From contig NZ_JACCBY010000002.1 of assembly GCF_013409985.1 (NCBI RefSeq), positions 558,001 through 622,000 on the forward strand: a DNA stretch of 64,000 nt, written 5' to 3'. The stretch comes from Sphingomonas melonis. Lineage in GTDB: Bacteria > Pseudomonadota > Alphaproteobacteria > Sphingomonadales > Sphingomonadaceae. Every line of letters begins with the position of its first letter. Positions within the stretch are counted from its first letter, which is position 1. The notes below the pieces were generated by a model. The model was not told where the DNA came from, did not search any database, and was given only the letters and a program-made list of their open reading frames with translations. This document shows, one piece after another, positions 43,533 to 52,424 of the stretch. The position numbers were made by a program, and so were the translations under genes.

Positions 43533-44849
43533 TCAGTGCAGCTTGAGCCGCGGCCGGACGATGCGATTGACGTGGCCGATCACGATCAGCGCGCAGCCCT
43601 TGAGCCAGCCGTGGATGGCGATCAGGTGCATGCGATACAGCGACAGATAGACGAAGCGCGCCAGCCGCCCCTCGATCGCCAGCTTGCCGCCGACGAGATT
43701 GCCCATCAGCGTGCCGACGGTCGAGAACCGGCTCAGCGATACCAGCGAGCCATGATCCCGGTAGACGAAGGGCCGCAACGGCTTGCCCGCCATGCGGTGC
43801 TTGAGGTTGACGAAGACCGCCGCGGCCATCTGGTGCGCCGCCTGCGCGCGCGGCGGCACCGGCCGCTCGCTGCCGGGAAGCCGGCAGGCCGCGCAATCGC
43901 CGATCGCGAAGATGCGGTCGTCGCTGACGCTCTGCAGCGTCGGCGTCACCACCACCTGTCCGCCGCGCGTGACCTCCAGCCCGTCGAGGCCGCCGGCGAT
44001 CGGCACCGCCTTCACCCCCGCCGCCCACACCATCAGATCGGCGTCGATCCGCTCGCCCGTGGCGGTGGTCATGCCGTCGCGATCGGCGGCGGTGACGGGC
44101 GTGTCGGTCAGCACCCGCACCCCCAGCGCCTCCAGCTCGCCGCGCGCGGCATCGGCGAGCCGCTCGGGCAGCGCCGGGAGGATGCGCGGCCCCGCCTCGA
44201 TCAGGGTTACGGCAAGGCGGCTCTCGTCGAACACCTCCAGCCCGTAATGGCCCAGCGCGGCGGCGGCGTTGAACAATTCGGCCGCCAGCTCCACCCCGGT
44301 CGCGCCGCCGCCGACGATGGCGATCCGCACATGCGCGTCGCTCGCAGGGTCGGCGGTCATCGTCCGCGACACGCGCAGGCAATGGTCGAGCAGCCGGTCG
44401 CGGAACCGGTCCGCCTGGGCGCGGCTGTCGAGGAAGGTGCAATTCTCCGCCACGCCCGGCGTACCGAAGTCGTTGGTTACCGAACCATAAGCGAGCACGA
44501 GATAATCGTAGCGGATCGCATGCGCGGCGATCACCTCGCGGCCCTGATCGTCGTACACCGGGGCAAGCCGCACCTGCCGCGCCGTCCGGTCGATCGAGTC
44601 GAGCGTGCCGTAGAAGAAGCGATAGCCCCAGCGATGGCAGTGGCTGCGATAGCCGACCTCGTCCATGTTGGCGTCGAGCGAGCCGGTGGCGACCTCGTGC
44701 AGCAGCGGCTTCCAGATGTGCGTGCGGTTGCGGTCGACGACGATGATGTCGTGCGCCTTGCGCCCGTAGCGCGCCCCGAGCCGGGTGGCGAGTTCCAGCC
44801 CCGCCGCGCCGCCGCCGACGATCACGATCTGGGTCTTGGTCGATGTCAT
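43533..44849 (-). CDS. ndh: type II NADH dehydrogenase
   Basis: A 438-residue FAD-dependent oxidoreductase of the NDH-2 type, a single-subunit, non-proton-pumping entry to the respiratory chain. The N-terminal FAD site is IVIVGGGAAGLELATRLG, and the NAD site is IAIVGGGATGVELAAEL. The FAD-ribose segment is IFAIGDCAAC; the quinone-site AAHQMAAAVFVNL follows. The C-terminal helical part (VYLSLYRMHLIAIHGWLKGCALIVI) is the membrane anchor. It is divergent from nothing: GH2 lies upstream on the same strand with a 124-bp gap. Confidence 0.92.
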   Translation of the reverse strand: MTSTKTQIVIVGGGAAGLELATRLGARYGRKAHDIIVVDRNRTHIWKPLLHEVATGSLDANMDEVGYRSHCHRWGYRFFYGTLDSIDRTARQVRLAPVYDDQGREVIAAHAIRYDYLVLAYGSVTNDFGTPGVAENCTFLDSRAQADRFRDRLLDHCLRVSRTMTADPASDAHVRIAIVGGGATGVELAAELFNAAAALGHYGLEVFDESRLAVTLIEAGPRILPALPERLADAARGELEALGVRVLTDTPVTAADRDGMTTATGERIDADLMVWAAGVKAVPIAGGLDGLEVTRGGQVVVTPTLQSVSDDRIFAIGDCAACRLPGSERPVPPRAQAAHQMAAAVFVNLKHRMAGKPLRPFVYRDHGSLVSLSRFSTVGTLMGNLVGGKLAIEGRLARFVYLSLYRMHLIAIHGWLKGCALIVIGHVNRIVRPRLKLH

Positions 44850-44973
44850 GGGTCCATCTCCGCGGCGAAGCTCATGCTATCGCTTCGCACAGTGCACGCC
44901 GGCGCGTCCCGTTCCGCGTCGGATCGAATCGGACGGGACCGGCGGAGGCACCGGCGCGTCGAGCCATCGCCGC

Positions 44974-47454
44974 TCAGCCGCCGCCGGTCCCGATCAGCGG
45001 CAGCATCGCCGGGGCAAGGCCGTCGCCGCGGGCTTCGAGGCGGATGGCGCCGCCCTTCGGCCCGGCCTGGACCAGCGCCATCGCCAGCCCGTTGAATGCC
45101 GATCGCGTGGTGGCGTGGTCGGGTTCGAGACTGCGCGGGTCGCCGTTGCCGACGCCGAGCAGCACGGCGTCACCGCTGAGTACGAACGACAGGCGGTCGG
45201 CCGCGGTCGGCACCTCGCGCCGCGCGCTGTCCAGCACCGCCGCGCGCACCACCGCGACCTCGCCGGGCGCAAGCTGCCGCCGGTCGCTCGACAGGCCGAT
45301 CCGCGCCGGCGCGCCGGTCGTCTGCCGCTCCGCGGTCAGGATGCGCCGGCCGCCGCGATAGCCGTGCGCGGTGATCCGGCCGGGCGCATAGGGCACGTCC
45401 CAGGCGAGGTGCCTGTTGCGTACGACCGCCTTAAGCCCGAGGCTGCGGCCGTTGACGAACAGCTCGACCGCCTCGCAATTGCTGTGCACCCAGACGGCGA
45501 CCGTCTGCCCCTCCCGCCCCGGCCAGTTCCAGTGCGGGAAGAGGTGCAGAACCGGTTCCGCTCCCCACCAGGCGCGGTAATAATGAAAATTGTCCTTGGG
45601 AAATCCGCACAAGTCCATCTGCCCAAAATGCGAAACATTCTCCGGCCAGCGCTCGAACGGCGTGGGTTCGCCGCGATAATCGAAGCCGGTCCAGACGAAG
45701 CCGCCAGCGAGGAACGGCCGCGCGTCGTAGAAGGACCACCATGTCTCGGCGGTCGTCGCCCAGCGGGGGAACTCCTGGTCGTAAGCGGGGACCAGCCCCT
45801 CCTTGTCGTTGCGCGCATATTCGCCGCGCGTCATCACCGTGCTGCCGGTCTCGGTGCCGATCATCGGCACGGTCGGATGCTTGGCGTGATAGCCGTCGAT
45901 CTCGTCGAGGTAATAGTTGCAGCCCATCACATCGAGCACCCGCGATGCGCCCTGCCCCAGCTTGCCGTTGAACGCCTCGGTGATCGGGCGGGTGCCGTCG
46001 AGCGCATAGATGCGGCGCTTCATCGTCTCGGCGATGCGCGCGCCATTTTCGGTGCCGCGATGGATCTCCTCGTTGCCGATGCTCCAGATGACGATGCTGG
46101 GATGGTTGCGCCCCTGCCGCACGACGCGGTCGAGCTGCGACAGCCCCTCGGCGTTGCTCGACATCTGCCGCGTCTCGTTCATCATCAGGATGCCGAGCCG
46201 GTCGCATGCGTCGAGCACCGCGGGAGCCGGCGAATGGTGCGTCGAGCGATAGGCATTGGCGCCCATCGCCTTCAGCTGTTCGAGCCGCCAGACGTGGAGG
46301 CTGTCGGGCACCGCGAAGCCGATGCCGGCATGATCCTGATGGTTGCAGGTGCCCTTGATCTTCACCGGTCGGTCGTTGAGGAAGAAGCCGCGATTGGGGT
46401 CGAAGCGGATGGTGCGGATGCCGAAGTGCGTTTCGTCGCAATCGACCGCAATTGCGTCGATCAGGACCTCGCTGGTCAGCGTGTGGAGCTGCGGCGTCTC
46501 CAGCGACCAGAGCGCAGGATCGGGCAGCGTGGTCTGCTGCTCGGCGGTCGTCTCGCCCCAGGCGGGCAGCGCGAGGGGATCGGAGGTCAGCCGCGCCAGC
46601 ACGCGCCCGTCCGGTGCCGCGATCGTCGAGCGCAGCCGCACCGTCGCTGCGGGTCCGTCGTTGACGATCTCGGTCGCGATCGCCACCTGCGCGCCGCCGC
46701 TGCCGACGGTCGTACGCACCGTCGCGCCCCACTGGCGGACGTGGACGGGTGCGGTCTTGACCAGCCGTGCGTGGCGATAGAGGCCGGCGCCCTCATAGGA
46801 CCAGGCCTCGCCGAGGCTGACGTCGCAGCGGATCAGCAGGACATTGTCCTCGCCGGGTTTGGCGAAATCGGTGACGTCGATCTCGAACGGGGCATAGCCG
46901 CTCTCGTTCGATCCGACGATGAAGCCGTTGAGGATGACGAGGCAGTCGCGCGACACGCCGTCGAACTGGAGCAGCAGGCGGCGGCCGGCATCCTCCGGAG
47001 TCAGGCGCAGGATGCGGCGGTACCAGCCGACGCTGGTCGCGGGCCACATCCGGCCGAGCGGCTTGAAGCCTTGATACGCGCCGGTCTTGTCCTCGTCGCT
47101 GCCGGGCGCGCCGAAGCGCTCGAACGGCAGGTCGACCGCCCAGTCATGCGGCAGCGACACGACCGCCCAGTCCTTCGCGTCGAACTTGGCTTCTGCGGCG
47201 GGCGTACCCGCATCGCCCGACTTGGCATAGGTGTCGTGGCTGCGGCCGAAGCCGAAGTCCTTGGCGGGGTCGCTGGCGTGTCCGAGGTGGAAGCGCCAGT
47301 CGGTGTCGAGCGGCTCGACGATGCGTGGACTGATTTTAGACGCCGGCAGGGCCGCCTGCCCCTGCCCCCCCGGCAGCAAGGCGACCATGGCGGAGGCACC
47401 GCCGGTCTTGAGAAGGGCGCGGCGATGCGGATGGCTCAAGGGGCGTTCCTCCAT
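44974..47454 (-). CDS. Tat-exported GH2 beta-galactosidase
   Basis: An 826-residue glycoside hydrolase family 2 enzyme. A twin-arginine signal (HRRALLKTGGASAMVALLPGG) is near the N-terminus; the sugar-binding domain has LQFDGVSRDCLVILNGFIVG, the barrel GTCNHQDHAGIG, and the acid/base Glu is in VIWSIGNEE, the nucleophile probably in PMIGTETGS. C-terminal DUF4982-like and Ig-like domains follow. A TTG at 47437-47439 (MSHPHRRALL) has GGAGG eight bases upstream and may be the real start rather than the ATG at 47454. It is far from the GH42/GH115 block. Substrate is a beta-galactoside or similar. Confidence 0.9.
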   Translation of the reverse strand: MEERPLSHPHRRALLKTGGASAMVALLPGGQGQAALPASKISPRIVEPLDTDWRFHLGHASDPAKDFGFGRSHDTYAKSGDAGTPAAEAKFDAKDWAVVSLPHDWAVDLPFERFGAPGSDEDKTGAYQGFKPLGRMWPATSVGWYRRILRLTPEDAGRRLLLQFDGVSRDCLVILNGFIVGSNESGYAPFEIDVTDFAKPGEDNVLLIRCDVSLGEAWSYEGAGLYRHARLVKTAPVHVRQWGATVRTTVGSGGAQVAIATEIVNDGPAATVRLRSTIAAPDGRVLARLTSDPLALPAWGETTAEQQTTLPDPALWSLETPQLHTLTSEVLIDAIAVDCDETHFGIRTIRFDPNRGFFLNDRPVKIKGTCNHQDHAGIGFAVPDSLHVWRLEQLKAMGANAYRSTHHSPAPAVLDACDRLGILMMNETRQMSSNAEGLSQLDRVVRQGRNHPSIVIWSIGNEEIHRGTENGARIAETMKRRIYALDGTRPITEAFNGKLGQGASRVLDVMGCNYYLDEIDGYHAKHPTVPMIGTETGSTVMTRGEYARNDKEGLVPAYDQEFPRWATTAETWWSFYDARPFLAGGFVWTGFDYRGEPTPFERWPENVSHFGQMDLCGFPKDNFHYYRAWWGAEPVLHLFPHWNWPGREGQTVAVWVHSNCEAVELFVNGRSLGLKAVVRNRHLAWDVPYAPGRITAHGYRGGRRILTAERQTTGAPARIGLSSDRRQLAPGEVAVVRAAVLDSARREVPTAADRLSFVLSGDAVLLGVGNGDPRSLEPDHATTRSAFNGLAMALVQAGPKGGAIRLEARGDGLAPAMLPLIGTGGG

Positions 47455-47916
47455 GCGATCAATACGTCACGGCGACACCGGATCGACCGCAGTACCGCAT
47501 CCCATCACGGCCGACCCCGTCGGTCAAATATATTATACGATCAACATGATTACGTCACATGCGCTCCGAGGACGGGCGCGGCGACACTTCCGGTCACGCC
47601 AGGGCGGTAGAGAGCCGTCGGTGGTCGCCGGGCGGCATCCATCTGCCTTATCGCCTGTGGCGCCAGACGTGCGGCGGCCGTTGGCCTGCTGCCATGGCGC
47701 GCTTTACCAAATGCCGGGCAAGTCGTTGGGCTTCCACTATTCACCCGCCCGCGCAGGTGCATTCCGCGTCGTCCACCCCGTGTTTGGCGAGGTGACCGGC
47801 AGTCCCGTGTCACCCCGCATTCCGGCCAGCGACATTGCAAAATCGGCCGCATTAACTCAATGGTAGCCTCCTCGTGCCAGGGATGGCCGAGGGGTAACCC
47901 ACAATAGGAGATTAGC
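47455..47916. other. intergenic, no gene seen
   Basis: The stretch between GH2 and the next plus-strand gene contains only low-quality frames without ribosome sites. A short AT-rich part (AAATATATTATACGATC, about 47524-47541) may be the GH2 promoter, and ATTAACTCAATGG (about 47850-47863) lies in the likely promoter zone of the next gene. Confidence 0.5.
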
Positions 47917-48159
47917 GTGATTCGTAAGTACCTCACCGCCGTTGCCGCTACGGCCCTCGTTGCTGCACCGGTCGCTGCGGCACCGGCCAACCCCGCTGCG
48001 AGCCTGTCGGTCGCCAAGTCGGTGCGGACCGGCTCGACCTCGGCCAAGAAGAACGAACTCGCTGGTGGTGGCGTGATCATCGCCGTTCTGGCGGTCGCTG
48101 CCGTCGCAGCCGGCATCGTCGCCGTCGCGTCGGACGACGGCAAGGCCGACAGCAACTAA
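47917..48159 (+). CDS. short exported protein with C-terminal membrane segment
   Basis: An 80-residue protein with a GTG start and AGGAG seven bases upstream. A signal peptide (MIRKYLTAVAATALVAAPVAA) is followed by a polar stretch (SVRTGSTSAKKNELAGG), then a hydrophobic segment (GVIIAVLAVAAVAAGIVAVA) and an acidic tail (SDDGKADSN). It ends in a strong terminator, so it is a self-contained, probably well-expressed gene. I know similar small proteins as hypotheticals in sphingomonads, with no assigned function. Confidence 0.78.
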   Translation: MIRKYLTAVAATALVAAPVAAAPANPAASLSVAKSVRTGSTSAKKNELAGGGVIIAVLAVAAVAAGIVAVASDDGKADSN

Positions 48160-48225
48160 GATCCGCTTCCCGCGGCCGTCGCCTTCGGGGCGGCCGACGG
48201 TTACGGCAGCGCCACGGGCGCTCGC

Positions 48226-48247
48226 AAAGGGGGCTCCGGCCCCCTTT
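48226..48247 (+). terminator. intrinsic terminator after the short exported protein
   Basis: AAAGGGGGC (48226-48234) pairs with GCCCCCTTT (48239-48247) around a 4-nt TCCG loop, about 67 bp after the stop. Confidence 0.75.
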
Positions 48248-48283
48248 GTTGCGTCCGGGGTAGGTCGCGGCCGGGCGGCCGGT

Positions 48284-48508
48284 TCAGCGGTCGTCGCGCT
48301 GGTCGGTCAGCCGCGCCGGGCCGCGATGCCAGCGGCTCATCAGCGTGCGGACGAGGCCGCCGCGCTTGTAATAGGCCTCATGCCATTCGGAGGCACGCCG
48401 ATGCTGCGCCCGCCGATCGTGCCGGAACGCCCAGCAGAGCGCGACGAGCAGCGCGGCGATCACCGCCAGGATCAGGGCGTCGCTTGCGGAAAGATGTTCC
48501 CAATACAT
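48284..48508 (-). CDS. small single-span membrane protein
   Basis: A 74-residue product (MYWEHLSASDALILAVIAALL...) with one membrane helix followed by a basic, His/Arg-rich cytosolic tail (RHDRRAQHRRASEWHEAYYKR). An ATG at 48523 gives five additional residues. It resembles small hypothetical membrane proteins of the group; function is unknown. It is convergent with the previous gene and upstream of an unconnected region. Confidence 0.55.
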   Translation of the reverse strand: MYWEHLSASDALILAVIAALLVALCWAFRHDRRAQHRRASEWHEAYYKRGGLVRTLMSRWHRGPARLTDQRDDR

Positions 48509-48686
48509 TCTCAAGCGCCCCATCGGGCGCCCTGCCGACGCGGGAGGTGACGAGCCCGCCGGCAGAGCGTGGTACAGACATGCCGGTCGGGACGCCCGTG
48601 GGCAACCGCTATCGCCTGTTCGGCGACACCGCGAATCCCGTTCCGAAACAGGTCAACTCACGCGGGGCCGCTTCGCTCCGGCGCGG

Positions 48687-49325
48687 TCAGGTCGCGCGTG
48701 CGACCGCCCGGATCGGCGCGGCCAGCGGCTCGGCGCCCCTGGCGTTCCCGCCATCGCCACGCGCCAGCGTCACCGGTTCGCCGCGCACGCCGGGGACCGG
48801 CAAATCCTTGATCCGCCGCGCGCGCACCGTGCCGGACGGCCCCGCAGTGTTGACGTAGAGGCCGTTGGGCTCGGTATCCTCGACGACCAGCGCCTTGGCG
48901 CCGATCTCACAGCCTTCGGCGATGGTGACGCCGGGATTGATCGTCACGTCGGTCATCACCCAGCTGCCCGCCTTGATCGTGATCGGTTCGTCGATCGTCT
49001 CGCGCGACGAGCGGCGCGCGGGGTTGCCGGTGTGATAATGCGTGCTGGTGGTGAAAGTGACGCCCGACGAGACGCGCGCGCCATCCTCGAACACCAGCGG
49101 CGCGGCGCCGTCGTAGCGCGCGAAGCAGTTGAGCATCGCGTCGCGTCCCATCACGATATCGGCGCTGTCGAGCCAGCAGGAATGGCGGATCGTCGCGGTC
49201 GGGTGGATCCGCGCGCCGGCGAAGTTGAGCAGGCGCCGCCGCATGCCGTCCGAAATGAAGACGGAGCCCTGCACCCGCAGGATCAGGGCACGCAGCTTGG
49301 TTCGCTTCCAGCGCTTTTGTGACAT
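48687..49325 (-). CDS. hexapeptide-repeat acyltransferase
   Basis: A 212-residue left-handed beta-helix acyltransferase. Repeats include GARIHPTATIRHSCWLDSA, GARVSSGVTFTTSTHYHTG, KAGSWVMTDVTINPGVTIA and GCEIGAKALVVED, the type of the maltose/galactoside O-acetyltransferase and WbbJ-like enzymes that modify sugars in surface polysaccharides. A basic N-terminus and Arg-rich C-terminus extend the core. No polysaccharide cluster is adjacent. It could acetylate a cell-surface sugar; substrate not assignable. Confidence 0.8.
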   Translation of the reverse strand: MSQKRWKRTKLRALILRVQGSVFISDGMRRRLLNFAGARIHPTATIRHSCWLDSADIVMGRDAMLNCFARYDGAAPLVFEDGARVSSGVTFTTSTHYHTGNPARRSSRETIDEPITIKAGSWVMTDVTINPGVTIAEGCEIGAKALVVEDTEPNGLYVNTAGPSGTVRARRIKDLPVPGVRGEPVTLARGDGGNARGAEPLAAPIRAVARAT

Positions 49326-49663
49326 GATGCGGTCTCCCGGCGCACTATGGTCATCGTCAGGGTCGACGAAACTCGGGCACGGATGCTGGCCTATCCGATC
49401 CTAACGATTTTGTCATCCATCAATCAAAGCTTGCCGATCGCCACCGGGATTTCACCCATTCCTTTACGGAGGCTGATCTACATTATCGCAGATCTCATGC
49501 CGGAAAAACGACGGGACGCCCCGGAAATCCGATACCTCGCGTTAACCTTCTGATCCTAGACCGCAATTCGGTCGAGAGACCGCGAAGGGGATTACCGGAC
49601 TGACCCGCCTGCCCAGTATTTGGCGGGTGGGTCAGCCCACCGCAGCCGCGCCGTCCACCGACA
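49326..49663. other. AT-richer intergenic region
   Basis: No convincing gene. A 68-codon frame at 49347-49553 lacks a good ribosome site and family features. The DNA is less GC-rich than the surroundings in 49385-49500 (for example GATTTTGTCATCCATCAATC). A hairpin ACCCGCC (49603-49609)/GGCGGGT (49622-49628) just beyond the next gene's stop (49664) probably ends its operon. Confidence 0.55.
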
Positions 49664-50275
49664 TCAAAGCCGCGCGCTGTCCGCGACGACCCGCGCCGCC
49701 GGCGCGCTCCGTTCGAAATAATAGACCGCCGGCGCCTCATAGGTGATCAGATACAGCCGCCCGCCGATGATCGCGCCGAACGCCTCGCCGCGGCGGTGCA
49801 GCGATTCGTTCTGCCGGGTATAGCCGTAGGTGAAGTGCACGCCCTTGTTGCCCGCGAAGGTCGCCGGCTCGACCCGCTCGATCGTCATCGCCGCGGTGCC
49901 GAGCGCGACGCGATAGCTGTTCTCGAGCAGCGTCGGGATATCGGTGATCAGCATCGTCGCGCTGACGCGCGGCAGCGGCCGCGTCTTGCGGTCGACCTCG
50001 CGGAACAGCGTCCTGCCGTCGGCGATGCCGCCATAGAAGGTCAGTTCGTTGAGCTGGTCGCCATCCAGCGTCCAGCTCTCCGCGTTGCGCCCCGGCTTGG
50101 CGGCGAGCTTGTTCCATTCGGCGTCGGGCTGCACGGTCAGCGCCGATTTGGCGACCGCGACCCGCTGGCCGGCGGCGATCAACGTGTTGCCCGCGCTGAC
50201 CGGCACCGCGACCAGCAGCGCGGCGACGGCGAGAGCGTGACGGGTGAAGCGGCGCAACGTCATCGGCGACCTCAT
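49664..50275 (-). CDS. exported protein of unknown function
   Basis: A 203-residue protein with a signal peptide (MTLRRFTRHALAVAALLVAVPVSAG). The body is beta-rich: WTLDGDQLNELTFYGGIADG, TMLITDIPTLLENSYRVALG and GVHFTYGYTRQNESLHRRGEAFGAII, ending with YLITYEAPAVYYFERSAP. No family is recognised. The ATG at 50273-50275 overlaps the M48 protease stop (ATGA). It is the last gene of a three-gene operon encoding exported proteins, suggesting a joint envelope role. Confidence 0.75.
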   Translation of the reverse strand: MRSPMTLRRFTRHALAVAALLVAVPVSAGNTLIAAGQRVAVAKSALTVQPDAEWNKLAAKPGRNAESWTLDGDQLNELTFYGGIADGRTLFREVDRKTRPLPRVSATMLITDIPTLLENSYRVALGTAAMTIERVEPATFAGNKGVHFTYGYTRQNESLHRRGEAFGAIIGGRLYLITYEAPAVYYFERSAPAARVVADSARL

Positions 50276-51435
50276 GAGGCAATCAGGGTGGAGATCAGCG
50301 GCGCATCGCCGGCATCCGGCTTGCGGCTGAGATAATCGCGCAGCGCCGCCTTGCCGGGCTCGGCGTCGTTGCTGCGCAGCAGCGCGAGGCCGAGGCCGCG
50401 ATAGGCCTCCGGCGGCGCGTCGCCACGGGCGATCGCCTCGCGGTAGAAGCCCGCCGCGCTGACGAGATCGCGCGGATTGCCACGCTCGCGGTACAGTTCG
50501 CCGCGCGCGAACAGCAGCGGCGTCGTCCAGCCGTCCGCCGCCAGTTGCGCAAGCAGATATTCGCTGCCGCCGAAATCGTTCAGCTTGATCTGGTCGGCGA
50601 GGAAGCTCGGCAGCCACGGCGCCAGCGCCGCCCGATAGCGTTCCGCCTCGGCGGCGCCGTGCTCGCCCACCGCCTCCGCCTCGGCGCGCAGATAGGTGGC
50701 TCGGGTCAGCTCGGTCGGATGCGTCGCGAAGAAGCCCGCGGTATAGCGCTGGTCGGGCTTGCGGTGCCGGCCGACCGCGGTGGCATCCGCCTCCGCCATC
50801 ATCCGCACCCAGATGTCCGCCGCCGCCGACGCCGGATACGGCGACGTTGCGAGATAGCGCAGCCCGAGCAGATCCGCCGCCTTCTCCTGCGCCCGGTCGA
50901 AGCTGAAGATCCCGCCGAGCATCATCATCTGCAAGGCGATCCCGCCGCCGCCCAGCACCGAGGCCCAGGCGAGCACGTCGGTGCCGCCACGCCGGTGACG
51001 GAAGCTCGCAACGCCATGCCGCAGCTCGAAATGGCCGAACTCATGGCCCAGCACCGCGCCCAGCTCCGCCTCGCTGCGCAGCCGCAGCAGCGCACCCGAC
51101 CAGACGGTCATCATGCCGTTGGGGTAGGTCGACGCGTTGAACGCCGGGACGCGCAGGATGTAGAGCCGGATCGCGCCGCAGCGATCCGCGCCGACCGTCC
51201 GGCACAGGACACCGCGCACGAAGGCGTTGAGCGCGGGATCGCGGATCACGTCCGATGAATCGCGCAATCGCCGCTCTTCCTCGTCGGCGAGCATCCAGGC
51301 GCCGCGCTCATCGACGTTGGCCGGCTGGTAGGCCGCGACATAGGGCGGCAGCGGCGGCACCGGATCGGTGGCGGCGAGCACGGGGGCGGCGACGCCCGAC
51401 CAGACGGCGAGCCCCGCGGCGATCAGCCGACGCAT
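50272..51435 (-). CDS. M48 family exported metalloprotease
   Basis: A 387-residue zinc protease. A signal peptide (IAAGLAVWSGVAAPVLAA) precedes the catalytic domain. The HEXXH site is VLGHEFGHFEL (H131, H135), and the third ligand Glu is in DRAQEKAADLLGL. A C-terminal repeat-like helical segment (YREAIARGDAPPEAYRGLGLALL, TPLLFARGELYRERG) resembles the TPR part of BepA/YfgC-type outer membrane quality-control proteases. The start at 51433-51435 is chosen since the frame upstream overlaps the previous gene. It lies one base after that gene's stop. Confidence 0.88.
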   Translation of the reverse strand: MRRLIAAGLAVWSGVAAPVLAATDPVPPLPPYVAAYQPANVDERGAWMLADEEERRLRDSSDVIRDPALNAFVRGVLCRTVGADRCGAIRLYILRVPAFNASTYPNGMMTVWSGALLRLRSEAELGAVLGHEFGHFELRHGVASFRHRRGGTDVLAWASVLGGGGIALQMMMLGGIFSFDRAQEKAADLLGLRYLATSPYPASAAADIWVRMMAEADATAVGRHRKPDQRYTAGFFATHPTELTRATYLRAEAEAVGEHGAAEAERYRAALAPWLPSFLADQIKLNDFGGSEYLLAQLAADGWTTPLLFARGELYRERGNPRDLVSAAGFYREAIARGDAPPEAYRGLGLALLRSNDAEPGKAALRDYLSRKPDAGDAPLISTLIAS

Positions 51436-51436
51436 C

Positions 51437-52186
51437 TCAATGCGCCGTCGCGGCGGGTGCGGGTTCGGCGGGCCTGCCGGGGAAGCCCGCCAGCAACTGC
51501 CCCACCCGCTTCTGCGCGCCATCGGCATCGCGGACATCGCCGCCCATCTGCATATCGGCGTTCAGCCAGACCAGATCACCGGTGTGCAGATCGACCAGGC
51601 CGGCAAAACCCTTGTGGACACCGACCGCGATGGGCACCCGCGCCAGCGCCGCGAACACCTGCAACACCTTGCGCCCGGTCGAGCCGAAATGATCCTCGGT
51701 CGATACGAACAGCGCATAATCGGCGCCGGCGACGCCGGGCAGCTTGGCGATGTCCGGCCCCAGGCTCCAGTCGAACTGGTCCTTGCGCTTCTTGGTCGGC
51801 AGGCGGTTGCCGCGGAAGAATTGATATTCGATCACCGATGCCGCGACCGTATCGAACAGCGCCTGATATTCGGCGAGCGTCGCCGCATCGGCGCCGACCG
51901 GTTCGGGACAGTCGCTCACCTCGTTGCCGAGATGCCGCTCCGCCTCGCCGAGCGCCTTGCCGAGATTCTCCCGCGCCTGCGCGGTCCAGTCGGCGTTGGG
52001 CTCGAACAGCCCGGCGGTCGACTGGGCGCCGACCCGAACCGACGGCCGGAACAGCACGATATGCGCCGTTCCCGGCTTCAGCGCGAAGCCCGGCCTGATC
52101 CCGGACTTCTCCTGCGCCTGTACCGGCAACGCGAAAACGCTGGCCATCAAGCAGCCGGCAAGAAGAACTCGAACACGTCGCACCAT
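51437..52186 (-). CDS. exported protein of unknown function, first gene of an M48 operon
   Basis: A 249-residue protein with a signal peptide (VRVLLAGCLMASVFALPVQAQ). Conserved-looking parts are GTAHIVLFRPSVRVGAQSTAG, VIEYQFFRGNRLPTKKRKDQFDWSLG and ADYALFVSTEDHFGSTGRKV, followed by VDLHTGDLVWLNADMQMGGDVRDA. The last part resembles the way lipoproteins or GNA1162-like proteins handle nucleotide or peptidoglycan stress, but I cannot name a family. It starts the three-gene operon and is divergent from the EEP phosphatase gene. Confidence 0.72.
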   Translation of the reverse strand: MVRRVRVLLAGCLMASVFALPVQAQEKSGIRPGFALKPGTAHIVLFRPSVRVGAQSTAGLFEPNADWTAQARENLGKALGEAERHLGNEVSDCPEPVGADAATLAEYQALFDTVAASVIEYQFFRGNRLPTKKRKDQFDWSLGPDIAKLPGVAGADYALFVSTEDHFGSTGRKVLQVFAALARVPIAVGVHKGFAGLVDLHTGDLVWLNADMQMGGDVRDADGAQKRVGQLLAGFPGRPAEPAPAATAH

Positions 52187-52424
52187 AGCGCCCCCCGGCA
52201 GCCAGGCCCCCGCCCGACTCGTCGTACCGCTATCATAGCACGGCGACTGCCTGTATTCTGCACGCGGGCCGCGTTATTACGAGAGATTTTACCCAATCTT
52301 GATTTATCAAGTACATAATGCTGATGATAGGGGTTCAGCGTTGACCTATCCTGTCGACCCCGCCGCCTTCGATCGTCGCGGCGGCGCGGGCACCAATCCC
52401 GTGCAGGGGCGTTTCGCTAGCGCA
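52187..52424. promoter_or_regulatory. AT-richer divergent promoter region
   Basis: The 238 bp between the M48 operon and the EEP phosphatase gene are AT-richer than average, with GATTTTACCCAATCTTGATTTATCAAG near 52285-52311, including the short palindrome CTTGAT-TT-ATCAAG (52298-52311). The promoters of both units are probably here. Confidence 0.4.

Noticed and set aside
49347..49553. 68-codon plus-strand frame as a gene
   Set aside because: No ribosome site and no conserved features; kept only as intergenic.
52298..52311. CTTGAT-TT-ATCAAG as an FNR/FixK site
   Set aside because: FNR/FixK sites need four bases between TTGAT and ATCAA; here there are two, so it is only a short palindrome.
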